From positions 78,967,656 to 79,031,655 of the forward strand of contig OW121847.1 in assembly GCA_933228895.1 (NCBI GenBank): a stretch of DNA of 64,000 bases, written 5' to 3'. The notes beneath the pieces were generated by a model, which did no database searches, was not told the DNA's origin, and saw only the letters and a list, made by a program, of their open reading frames with translations. Source of the DNA: Platycnemis pennipes. Taxonomy: Eukaryota; Arthropoda; Insecta; Odonata; Platycnemididae. Position numbers and translations under genes: made by a program. Positions 37,801-44,410 of the stretch are shown here, piece after piece. Every line of letters begins with the position of its first letter. Position 1 is the stretch's first letter.

Positions 37801-40800
37801 ATGTTAACACGATTATGAAAGGCTAAAGTTGGAAGGGATAACGACCGGTGCGCAATCCTCCAGCACCGAAGCGATAGGGATTTTCTTTCCCCGAGCGCGT
37901 TCGCCTGCGTTCGACTGGCAAATCGAAGCTTTTATGGCGGAGCTTCATGAGCGATGATTGGCGCCATGGAAGTCTGCGATCGAAGGAGGGCGCTTTTTAG
38001 TTTCATGGCTATCGGTCTTTTCCCCACCCTTCTCCCTTCACAGATACCTTTCCCGTAAAACAGCTTCAGCGGATGATCGCTTCGAAGAGAGGGACGGGGG
38101 AGGACCAGACAAGGGATCTCAAACTGTCCCAGTGTGTGTCGCCGGGGGAAAAAAATAATACAAGGCGTGAGCCGAGGGTCACAACACCGAGAGGCAGAGT
38201 GACATTTACGTCAGGCTTCCATTGATGATATGGAGTTAGCGATTTTTTAGCGTCGTTTATAACGCAAAATCTTTCATCGAGTTCGCCTTGTTTCAGTTAA
38301 AATTTATTCTCAACCAACAGATGCTGATTAGTGAGTCATGAGCATATCATGAGCTCAATGCAAATATTGTGTTACATCTTTATCTAATGCTTTGCAGGAA
38401 AAGAAAAGAGGGAAAACATTCCGACGAAGGAAATACCTACCATTAAAAGTGGTCACGCTATATCGTGGATATAATTCAATGAAATGGTAACTAGTGATAG
38501 CAGACGCTGTTTGTATGGCTGGGAAATCTGAGTAGTTCTTCTGCTCTTTTAGATTACCGTTCCCATGGGCCAGTTTATATCAGATGTGAAGTGAAATTTT
38601 ACACTGGGATACGAATGAATGACTGCAGTGTAAATTCCCGTTTGGTTCAGATTAACGTTTCTGTAACATCTGTGGTCTATACAGAGGATGTGTTGTAGGC
38701 CAAGGTTGATTTGGGTGAGTTCTTTTTGCGGGTTAAGGAAAAAGATGTGAATAAGGCGAGGAAGCAACAAGGGGAGCGATCAACGGCACACAGTAAAATT
38801 AGGCAAAGTACCACAAAACTACTCCATCTGCCAGGAAACCAGCATAACCTTAGTACTTACATGAGTGATGACTAGGCCTACTTCATATTAATCAACTTCA
38901 CCTACGACTGGCAACCGTTTGAGGTAAAGAGGACCATTTTAGCCTGATCTTAGAAGAATAGGTATCTGAAATGAGTCAAAAGAAGTAGAGCCACCCGAAA
39001 CTCCTCTCTTTCCAGGAAAATGAGAAAGGAGGCCCTCAAATACTGTTTCAGACTATCGCTTGGTCTAAGTGTTCCCTCAGGTAGTTGCCAATCGCACTTG
39101 AAACGGTTAATTCAGTCGACGTATGACCAAAACTCAGGACCACCACTTGTTAGTAAATGCAATGTCCATCGTCTTCATTAGTTAAACGGTTTCGCAAAGA
39201 AAATTTAGAAGTAGGCACTTAAGAATTAGAGCTCAATGGTAGTCACAACCAAGACAATTTACAGAAACACGTTAAAAAAACAAAACCACTTCACAGTGCG
39301 GGGAGCGTGGCAAGATGCGGCAATGACCTGGGAGTAACTATTTTTCGCGTCCTTCGCAGCCACGGGAAGTCGTTACCTTCCTCACTTTTGTTTACGCTCG
39401 ACGAAGGCAACTCACGGAATGATCGTAATTTCACGTCACCGACGCGGAGCGACTCCGAATGAGACCGGGTCATTACGACACATCTGGCCAAGACCCCCGG
39501 TGGTTAGTGCTTAAAAAGAAGAGCGGGCATCGGAAGAATTTGAGCGGAAAAGTGAGCTTCTTAGTTTGTATATGCGCGTAACTGCTCGCTCAATGACATG
39601 GAGTGTGAAGCTTCTAGAGATTCTCACACATAACGTAAAGATACGTCGAGATCAATTACAAGGCTATCCCGTACAACACGCCAGTTTCTCCGTTTACCAA
39701 TACATATCTAGTTAAGAGAAGGACGTGGGCCAAAGCACAATAACCTCAACGGCTGACGATCTCAACGTAGATTCCAGTTCTGCGAAAACATTGCACGCGG
39801 AGCAGATAACACGCAATACGAAGCATTTTGTTTTAGTCTCTACCTATTTTTTAGATGATTAAAGCAGAAAGAGTGAGAGAGAGAGAGGCAGAGAGATAGT
39901 ATTTTAAAAAATTGCGATTCCAAAGATGTACCTAATTTTTTGGTCATCCCCTCCCCCACGGGAGGTATCGCATTGGACTCTGATGACTCTGTAACGCGAC
40001 GTCCGTCCAGTACTGAAAACAGGATCGTAAATGCTTAAGGTTCAACTTTAATTATGCTAAAATAAACAACGATCTGCCACACCAAAAACAAACAAAAGCA
40101 AAACACAAATCAGTGAACACAAAAACATACGGTCTCGCGGAGAGCCTTTCCTCAAGTCTGACGCATGTGCGGCGTAAGCGCAAATTTATTTCCAGGGTGT
40201 ATAAATAAATAGCTTAAGGATGAACATCATTTTGTTTTATAGCAATATTTAATCCCAGGGAAAAAGCAAGAGGAAAGAGACTCGGGTCGAAAAATAAAAT
40301 GGCATCAGGAAAAAGTGAAATCAGCAAAATTCCTTACAAAAACTACTTAAAAACCGTAATTCGTCCGATAATATTAGTTCAGTTTTTTAAACAGGAACAC
40401 CTATAAAAACAAAACACAATTATAAACATTGGAAATAATAAAAACAACAGCAATAAGCAAAATAGGAAAATAATTCTCCCCACATTATTGCACACATAAT
40501 AATTGTAGATCGAGTTTTAAGTTTTCTGAGGGATGTTTTCAGTTCCAGCGGGTCACGATTAAGGCAAGAAAATAAAATCAAAAACTAATTAATTAACGAT
40601 TCGGGCTAGAAGTAAGTGACAGCCACGATGAACAAAACCTTAAGCGAAATCCACTGATTTTGCCTCTTTTTTTGATACGCATTCGCTAAAGAATATCAGG
40701 AATCGAATATTGCTCAATATCATTAAAAATAGTTGCAAGACAAATGCAGAATCCGACTAACGCAAAGCATAAAACGCTCCATGAAAGTCGAAAAGCATTT

Positions 40801-43800
40801 CATTGATGTAACAATAAATTAACAACTTCTCTTTAGTAACAGCTAAGATTACTTTTTTGACGAAGTGTAATGCCAATACAGCATCCGTCTTAAGGCAGAT
40901 AGGAAGTAACTATCAGCCTTGCTCTGAAGAACTTAAGCTATTTTAATTTCTGATTAACATGTAATCAATGTATAAATAATATAATTTTACATAAGAATCC
41001 GCACACAGGAATGGAAGATCGTGTAAAATATTATCGGTAACTGGGCTGCGAAGGAGATTAAATCAAGATTGCGCCAGAAAAAAATTCAAATTAAAATGAC
41101 ACTTGGAACATGGTGGCACATTAGATGAACTAGGTGACATTCTTGTTTTTTAACTAACCTATATTGCAAACCAATATTTGCTGAACAACGTTCCCAAAAC
41201 AAGACAGCCGAGGCATTTTAGTGAAGGAAAAGGCAATAAAAGGGTCATCGACCGAATTTAGAAAACACCAAGCCAGAAGTTAATGATCAACCATCCCCGA
41301 GTTGGTCGGATTCTTCACACCAGGTAAAATGAACATACGTAAATATCGTTACCAAGACGAATGAGCGATTCTTTACGCTGGGTAGAGCATTAGATTGAAA
41401 AAGGAATATCGTAAGAGTATCGTAACACCAACATTGATGGAAAACAACGCCTCGATGACATCAGACATTTCCACAAACGTTGGGCGATTCAACGGAATTG
41501 TCAAGACACCTCGATTTGCATATCTCTACCCGCCGGTTCTAAATGATTCTTCAGTAACGATATTTCAGAATCTACTGTTCATTTAGAAACGACGCATCGT
41601 AACGAGTCACGATTTTTTTCGCCAACCAGAACTTCCCCTCGATATCTGCTGGGGTTTCCTCAATTGCGATAACATCATGCGTTATTGTAAAACCAAGGTC
41701 ATTTCTCGATCAAGACATGCAATGAAATCCGCGAATCCGAGGAAAGGCTTTTTATTTGAAGGGATATAGCTAGCTTCAGAAGCCTACATATCTTCCTGTC
41801 GACATGCGTTCTTTTTTTGCTTTGAATACTCCCGGTAAATCATATTTTCTCTATCACCGATCCTATATTTGTGCATCGATGTGATCAAAATATATTCTTC
41901 AAACAATGCACTAAGCAACCTCTACAATTCCTGTCATTCCTTCGTATTTCATTTTCCCCCTAGTTTTCTTTGGAAGCATGGCTGAAGAACGAAGATAAAT
42001 ATGAAAATTAGCAATGCAACTACGGAACTTAAGATTTAAAAATACATATTATTATCATCTTAGGATTATGCTCTAGCGCAAAAAATAAGGAGGGCAGCTG
42101 GCCCCAAAAAAGTTCCATCAAATGGTAGATTCTAAAACAAGAGCTTATCAGCGCACGTCACGATAATACATAGAATGAGTTCGGCATCATTCTTTCTCGT
42201 TGTCTTTGAAATTCAACATCGAGGGTTCTGAATGGTTAACTAATACGCACAGCCCATAGGTACATGGAATTAAGGAATGGATACGCATCAATAATTAATT
42301 AAAATGCGAAATAAGACGCCCAAAGCACGGCAAATGTAACGCATCCCTCGAACCGGCCTGCGCGTGACTTTCCTTCGCGACGGACTAACGTAAAACGTTA
42401 AAACAGTGAACTTAAACTGATGCGGAGAACCCGTGAAAGGAATCTGCAGACAATGAATGATTCTGTGTTTTTTTTATCAGCAGCACCGAACGGTCAGAAT
42501 GTGCAGTGAAAATTGTTTGAGGAAGAAGGTTCTCTGGGCTGGGGATCGAACCGCGGTCAGACTTACATGTTAACCAGGATTTCCGATCCCAAATATCCCG
42601 AAGATTAAAAAAAAAAAAATATGCCTTTGGAATCAGAAAACCTGGAAGGCTTGGTGGTCTGTACATTGGCCCGGCAAGCCAATGGTCCGTGGCTTGATTC
42701 CTAGACCGGAAAATGTTCTTTATCCGGCAATTTTCATTATATGATTCTGTCGGAGCAGAGTTCCAAGTTTTTTGGGTCTCATTAGGAAGCTTTGCGCGGA
42801 GGCTGGCGGAGAATGGCTCCGGAGGTTGCGTCATATTTGACCAGTATCTCACATGGCATCATCGCACATCCCGTTTGAGGACTGAGTTTGCCCATGGGCA
42901 GGGCCGGCTGATACTCACTCTCTTCCTCCGCCGCGTCCCCGCGATGGTGCTGGTGCCCTGACGCCACCGTCTCGATCTCTGAGGTCGACTTCTGGCGACG
43001 CAAGAGACGGGACTTGGCCTGGCACTTGGCTCCCATTGCCTTCTCCTGGCAGTCCACGTGGACGTTCAGCTTGCACACGCGACACTTGAGGCCTTGGCGC
43101 GTGTGACCTGCAAACCACGAAGGGTTTGACAGCAAAAGAAAACACGCTTTAACCTTTAGAATGGACGACACAGATTTGTTTTGAAAGAGTTCGTATCGGA
43201 GCTCGATCCCTACAAGTTTGGAATCCGGTTGTAAAAGAATAGTTTGTTTTATCCGTACATACGGAACTCGGATTATGCTTCGTGAAGGATAAGACAAAGA
43301 GATCTTCTCAGTTACGGATTAATCCTTAAGGTAACCGAATTTTATTGTGTAAGAAACTAAGAAAACGGAAGATTGTCTGGCAAAGAACGTACTGCATAGT
43401 TAGAACGAGAAGCCACAATGATAGAATCTCTGGAAAGAGATGAGTATGATAAAAGGCTTTGATAACAATACCTGGATACATAATGAAAGATCACAAGACG
43501 CTAAGTTTCTTGCATGGACGTACAATACGGTTTCTAGAAATGAGAAATTATGTACTCCATTGGAAAACGGTGAGAGGAGAAAAATTGTATAATTTGGTAA
43601 CATCAGACATCTCAGAGAAAAATCTCCCCCGTTGTAGAAATATTAATCAACTTTAAAAAAAACTTTTTTTGACTTCAAATTAGAGAAAAAATTATTTAAG
43701 GATTACACAAAGCTTTAAGGTTGTATCTGCATCCCCCATCCCTTCCTATCCTTATACCCTTTCCTCCCGGTCTGAAGTGCTCTATTAGTGCGGAAAAAGA

Positions 43801-44410
43801 TTTGAAAATACCTATGTAAATGCTTTATCTCCATCCCTTAATCGTATTAGCTGCTTGATATCCACTAAATGGTACATACATGCACCTAAGAATCTACGAG
43901 TAAATCAATCACTGCAATTCTCCAAGTAACGAATCCAAGTAAGTACTATAGGAGAAAATATTCTTAGAATCTTGCAGTAAAACGAGATCAAGATGCCCGT
44001 TAACTTGGGGAACATGTTTACTATGTCGCATTCGCCCGTACGTCCCCGCAGAATTTTACATTTTCAATCGCCCACTTCATTTTGCCTTAAAGGGGGTGAT
44101 GGATACTTTCATAAAGTAAGCATTATTCACCCATGATTATATTTTAGAGCCATCATTCACATTAGCCACTGAATAGACATATCGTTTTCCTGAACCGATG
44201 AATGATGATGTGCGTGGGGTCAAATCGATCCAGTAAAAACGTATCCGTTCCGTCAAAAAGGGTGGCGCCGTAGATTACTTACCCCTGAGCACCTGGGAGC
44301 AGATGTCGCAAGGCGTGATCTTCTTGTAGGTGTACTCCTGGAACTGGTGGATTCCAGGAGGGAGATCGGCGCCGGCGCCTCCCCCTCCCACGCCGGCCCC
44401 GTTGTTCTTT
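4727..44410 (-). CDS. Stac: Stac orthologue (SH3 and cysteine-rich domain protein), nine exons, 5' end missing
   Basis: Hand-assembled gene: join of 44410-44283, 43107-42919, 36593-36309, 31649-31386, 16218-16066, 14739-14612, 13476-13394, 9440-9251 and 4828-4727. The joined CDS is 1522 nt: one base completing an upstream codon, then 506 codons and TGA. Every intron is GT-AG and every junction keeps phase. Domain order is C1 zinc finger, linker with EVDLIYQVLKQ (compare DPVYETLR in vertebrate STACs), Ser/Pro-rich linker, SH3, and a second degenerate SH3 ending PLKFLQEV. That order is diagnostic of the STAC family, cytosolic adaptors that bind the II-III loop of L-type calcium channels. Drosophila Stac acts in muscle and in neuropeptide-releasing neurons. 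The vertebrate N-terminal basic/serine segment has no match in the window, so the start is outside it or unrecognised. Family assignment is firm. Exon use between 16 and 36 kb is less certain. Confidence 0.92.
4976..5330. repeat. Fold-back element with poly-G/poly-C ends
   Basis: A G12 run (4976-4987), TC, and a G15 run (4990-5004) lead into TGAGAGTGGGTAC (5005-5017). At 5304-5330 the exact reverse complement appears: GTACCCACTCTCA followed by C14. The arms form a perfect inverted repeat of about 27 bp spaced by roughly 290 bp. The inside has no recognised coding sequence. It looks like a small fold-back/MITE-type insertion. The G runs could form quadruplex DNA. Confidence 0.6.
5331..5500. 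repeat. Possible Penelope-like tail and (AT)n
   Basis: The segment has a pattern resembling the ends of Penelope-like elements (GAAAAAGGTGGCATGACC GCGGAAACGTCC region at about 5390-5422), followed by a short AT microsatellite (5479-5497). The assignment rests on the general look of the sequence only. Confidence 0.25.
5563..6600 (+). mobile_element. Non-LTR retrotransposon (LINE) fragment, reverse transcriptase 3' half, inactive
   Basis: The conceptual translation starts with a decayed DNVDW-like motif. It continues with LGILKGIGVSNNGLRIIHSL, the RQGCALSPVIFNVYIERAI block, and ILRFADDIALIAETERD. That FADD is the catalytic reverse-transcriptase box. After it come EAWTMTAAEKKR, MWCYRRMMKIKWIDQVS and a conserved 3' end (..ADRRIEWKAA). 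It is broken by an in-frame TAG near 5793, a frameshift near 6085, and later breaks. The 5' part (ORF1, endonuclease) is missing, as in 5'-truncated LINE copies. Confidence 0.85.
6610..6935 (-). mobile_element. Second LINE fragment, opposite strand
   Basis: The minus strand encodes decayed reverse-transcriptase pieces of a related element. GSKISMLGFPNNIAVVAEKE is the FADD block with FADD altered to FPNN. It is followed by MWCYRRMMKIK and a KREF-type tail. The copy lies tail to tail with the 5563-6600 fragment, and the block between its FADD region and MWCYRR is deleted. Confidence 0.75.
8041..8340. repeat. Short element with imperfect terminal inverted repeats
   Basis: GAAAAGAAAAGGTTGAGCAT at 8041-8060 is matched in inverse by ATGCTCAGCCTCTTTTCTT at 8322-8340 (about 16 of 19 bases). 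The inside has no coding signal. It may be a small MITE remnant. Confidence 0.35.
9251..9440 (-). CDS. Stac: Stac exon: SH3 domain 1 core and start of SH3-like domain 2
   Basis: Acceptor tgggtttcag|G, donor AGAGATCAG|gtatct; phase 2 in, phase 0 out, 190 nt. It encodes AGYKVTVIDTSDQDWWQGK, with the double Trp of the n-Src loop, then CLGRVGYFPSKYVTRLQPGE, with the GYFPxxYV 3-10 helix. It then begins a second SH3-like unit (LQVTHNLQVSDGDNGLMLL RDQ). Length and motifs match the STAC tandem SH3 region, the part of the family that contacts the calcium channel. Confidence 0.97.
9640..10160. repeat. GC-richer patch with hairpin, probable old transposon piece
   Basis: It contains the perfect palindrome GGTCCCTTTAGGGACC (near 9691-9706), flanked by partly inverted GGACCACC/GGTGGTCC-type sequence and repeated AAGACC units. 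A plus-strand ORF of 155 codons covers the patch but has no recognisable domain. The sequence stands out from the AT-rich intron around it. Its origin is unknown. Confidence 0.3.
10974..12276 (+). mobile_element. Mariner transposon, full length but dead
   Basis: About 1.3 kb, the usual mariner size, flanked by TA (10972-10973 and 12277-12278). The terminal inverted repeats share TTCAATAAGTCCTT at both ends (left 10980-10993; right, reversed, about 12255-12268), with GGTC before it and GAAAA after it. Inside is a decayed mariner transposase reading on the plus strand. Confidence 0.9.
11187..12210 (+). pseudogene. Mariner transposase, DD34D family, disrupted
   Basis: Family blocks can be followed across frames: GLIPKDIEADLDEVNG, FATVYYWGNEFKCGR, DDHRSGRPVEVTSS, ATGISQGTVFSIL, then VDKTWIHYY (first catalytic Asp), LFHQVNSRV (second catalytic Asp changed to Val in the HQDN motif), and YSPDLAPSD (third Asp, in another frame). 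An early stop lies at 11200-11202. There is a frameshift near 11535, and further stops follow. It cannot make active enzyme. Confidence 0.88.
12811..13345. mobile_element. MITE with AAGCCC terminal inverted repeats
   Basis: Left end AAGCCCGTTTGACATGGTCC and continuing CAATTTATTGG; the right end reversed reads AAGCCCCTTTGTCACGGTGC and continues the same way (about 26 of 30 match). The left flank reads TTAA across the boundary and the right flank TTAG. The element is about 535 bp with no ORF. Its end resembles the 53450-53880 element, so both may be piggyBac-type (TTAA) MITEs. Confidence 0.7.
13394..13476 (-). CDS. Stac: Stac exon: N-terminal part of SH3 domain 1
   Basis: Acceptor tttgctttctag|AAA, donor CTCAA|gtaagt; phase 0 in, phase 2 out, 83 nt. 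It encodes KPHRLLPTNLYVVLYNF, then KSRHPDELDLK. VLYNF is the ALYDY-type opening of an SH3 domain, and RHPDELDL is its acidic RT loop. The 9251-9440 exon continues the fold. A TTAA-type MITE (12811-13345) ends only about 50 bp downstream of the donor. Confidence 0.95.
13477..14611 (-). other. Stac intron, no other feature seen
   Basis: 1.1 kb AT-rich intron between the linker exon and SH3 domain 1. Nothing was recognised. Confidence 0.7.
14612..14739 (-). CDS. Stac: Stac exon: SPVHNRRLLSARNMRMSSVELP linker
   Basis: Acceptor ttgtcattag|CA, donor TCACCG|gtaaga; phase 1 in, phase 0 out, 128 nt. The split codon T|CA gives Ser. It encodes PSSPVHNRRLLSARNMRMSS, then VELPDENEKSLSSASTSPCPSP. It is too short for an ATG-to-stop ORF and was found from its splice sites and phase. 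It links the Ser/Pro region to the SH3 domain. Confidence 0.85.
14740..16065 (-). other. Stac intron, no other feature seen
   Basis: 1.3 kb AT-rich intron. Nothing was recognised. Confidence 0.7.
16066..16218 (-). CDS. Stac: Stac exon: SPRRQKLNLRMKSLSLDSPES linker
   Basis: Acceptor ctgactttgcag|CT, donor ATTCAAT|gtaact; phase 1 in and out, 153 nt, so it is frame-neutral if skipped. It encodes PHSPRRQKLNLRMKSLSLD, then SPESTEHVQRQRRHAAADHQ, and ends SSSRIQ. It is basic and Ser-rich, with RMKSLS and SPE motifs suited to kinases. Codons are AT-ending, unlike the exons above 31 kb. There is no domain here; it is part of the disordered linker before SH3. Confidence 0.85.
19960..20957. mobile_element. 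Candidate TIR element with an inserted retro-like block
   Basis: Left end CCAGTAAACACAAATAGCTG (about 19962-19981); the right end reversed reads CCTGTAAACACAAAATGCTA (about 20938-20957). Subterminal CTGCAGTGCT/AGCACTGC motifs recur on both sides. Unusually rich in CAG/CTG motifs. No transposase is visible, so this is a non-autonomous DNA element by appearance. The class is not certain. Confidence 0.45.
20190..20725 (+). repeat. Tandemly duplicated LTR-like block inside the 20 kb element
   Basis: GTTGACAAATCGCAGAATCGG (about 20195) recurs as GTTGACAAATTGCAGAATCGG (about 20393). The two units share TTGTATGTGCTCAGAAGATT and GACGTTAACTTGTTTTC, and the second copy lacks about 50 bp. It is followed by AATAAAGTTATTTATTGC (20668-20686), a polyadenylation-type signal, as in LTRs. 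No coding sequence or paired LTR was seen. Confidence 0.45.
31386..31649 (-). CDS. Stac: Stac exon: Ser-rich linker with RRRRIFAGMRSLSVFQQ and SPKTAPGSPLRRGFF
   Basis: Phase 1 in (gcgtag|AG GCC GAG) and out (CCAGAGA|gtacgg), 264 nt, 87 whole codons. It encodes a serine cluster, a basic RRRRIFAGMRSLSVFQQG block, NSPKTAPGSPLRRGFFHSGG with proline-directed Ser/Thr sites, and RHSHARSISLPE. It reads as a phosphorylatable linker between C1 and SH3. The acceptor is unusual: no pyrimidine tract lies next to it (the sense sequence there is AAAC-rich), and the nearest upstream AG is a poor GAG only 5 nt away. Beyond that, the sense strand has no AG for 490 nt. Donor strength is moderate. Frame and composition strongly favour coding. 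The exact 5' edge is less sure. Confidence 0.8.
31650..32146 (-). promoter_or_regulatory. Long AG exclusion zone before the 31.4 kb Stac exon
   Basis: From 32146 to 31657 the plus strand contains no CT, so the sense (minus) strand has no AG for 490 nt. The first AG reached is a weak GAG at 31656-31655, then the TAG acceptor at 31651-31650. The zone contains long CT-rich tracts (sense strand of 32105-31999) and a consensus-like branch site CTAAC (31850-31846). Such zones mark introns with a distant branch point, where the spliceosome scans to the first usable AG. They are often tied to regulated exons. Confidence 0.55.
31999..32105. repeat. (GA)n purine tract, CT-rich on the sense strand
   Basis: Nearly pure A/G on the plus strand except for about 20 bases near 32037-32056. 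It includes GAGAGAGAGAGAGAG runs. On the Stac sense strand it is a long polypyrimidine tract within the AG-free zone. Confidence 0.8.
34016..34165 (+). repeat. tRNA-derived SINE
   Basis: A-box-like GGTCGGTAACGCGCCGGCT and B-box-like GAGTTTCAATTCCGC are followed by a non-tRNA tail (GCATCAGTGTTGTG...). The cloverleaf is not maintained. It shares the GTGTTGTG tail with the copy at 60105. Confidence 0.6.
36309..36593 (-). CDS. Stac: Stac exon: EVDLIYQVLKQ motif and Ala/Ser/Gly low-complexity linker
   Basis: Acceptor accggttgcag|AG, donor TGTTCAG|gtgtgt; phase 1 in and out, 285 nt, 94 whole codons. It starts PQEVDLIYQVLKQAGEISG, matching the position of the DPVYETLR motif that follows C1 in vertebrate STACs. 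Then come Ala, Ser and Gly runs, LLRRNLGRG, and a Ser/Pro tail ending NASCS. GC content is very high. There is no AG on the sense strand for about 118 nt before the acceptor, longer than usual. The antisense strand is open too (36228-36571), which is a by-product of base composition. The C-terminal low-complexity part has no family support beyond the frame and splice sites. Confidence 0.8.
39377..39473 (-). CDS. Possible alternative first exon of Stac (C1-less isoform)
   Basis: ATG at 39473-39471, preceded in frame by TAA ten codons upstream, starts MTRSHSESLRVGDVKLRSF, then RELPSSSVNKSEE. After 97 nt it reaches a good donor, GAGGAAG|gtaacg, in phase 1. The next downstream Stac exon (36593) needs exactly phase 1, and the joined codon would be Glu, giving ..KSEEEPQEVDLIYQ... 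The segment is CpG-rich in an AT-rich intron, as expected of a promoter-proximal exon. It cannot be an internal phase-1 cassette, because that frame hits TAA. There is no homology support. It is a prediction from phase, donor and composition only. Confidence 0.35.
42480..42605 (-). repeat. tRNA-derived SINE, minus copy of a head-to-head pair
   Basis: Reversed, it reads GGATCGGAAATCCTGGTTAA, then GACCGCGGTTCGATCCCCAG (B box), with a tail GAACCTTCTTCCTCAAACAA and onward through TTTTCACTGC. The tail matches that of the plus copy at 42640-42790. Confidence 0.65.
42640..42790 (+). repeat. tRNA-derived SINE, plus copy of a head-to-head pair
   Basis: It reads GGCTTGGTGGTCTGTACATT, then GGTCCGTGGCTTGATTCC (B box), with a tail ATGTTCTTTATCCGGCAATT and TTCATTATATGATTCTGTCGG. 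It is related to the neighbouring minus copy and lies about 130 bp downstream of the C1 exon donor in transcript terms. Confidence 0.6.
42919..43107 (-). CDS. Stac: Stac exon: second half of C1 zinc finger and acidic linker
   Basis: Acceptor ggtttgcag|GT, donor GAAGAGA|gtgagt; phase 1 in and phase 1 out. The exon encodes GHTRQGLKCRVCKLNVHVDC, then QEKAMGAKC. It supplies C-X2-C-X4-H-X2-C-X8-C, which completes both zinc sites. The QG of typical C1 domains is kept. The aromatic-hydrophobic tip differs from diacylglycerol-binding C1 domains: Ile stands where Pro is usual after KK, and Arg where Trp is common before Gly. So this is probably an atypical C1, as in other STACs. It continues with RRQKSTSEIETVASGHQHHRG and an acidic DAAEEE. 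Codons are almost all G/C-ending. Confidence 0.92.
43108..44282 (-). other. Stac intron splitting the C1 domain
   Basis: 1.2 kb intron inside the zinc finger, with a split glycine codon. No repeat was recognised. Confidence 0.8.
44283..44410 (-). CDS. Stac: Stac exon: Gly-rich lead-in and first half of C1 zinc finger
   Basis: The acceptor is ctctcgtag|A and the donor is CTCAGGG|gtaagt, a strong site. The exon enters needing one base and leaves in phase 1. It encodes KNNGAGVGGGGAGADLPPG, then HQFQEYTYKKITPCDIC and SQVLR. The His and the first two Cys of a C1 zinc finger are present with the usual H-X12-C-X2-C spacing. The next exon supplies the rest, and the glycine codon is split across the intron. 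The sense strand has no AG for about 85 nt upstream of the acceptor. The upstream exon, which must end with two bases of a codon, was not found. Confidence 0.9.

Larger units (their letters stand above)
36594..42918 (-). other. Stac intron with candidate alternative first exon and SINE pair
   Basis: A 6.3 kb intron. 36600-37430 is strongly purine-rich on the plus strand. The candidate alternative first exon is at 39377-39473. Two SINE heads in inverted orientation lie at 42480-42790. The middle part shows nothing else. Confidence 0.6.
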
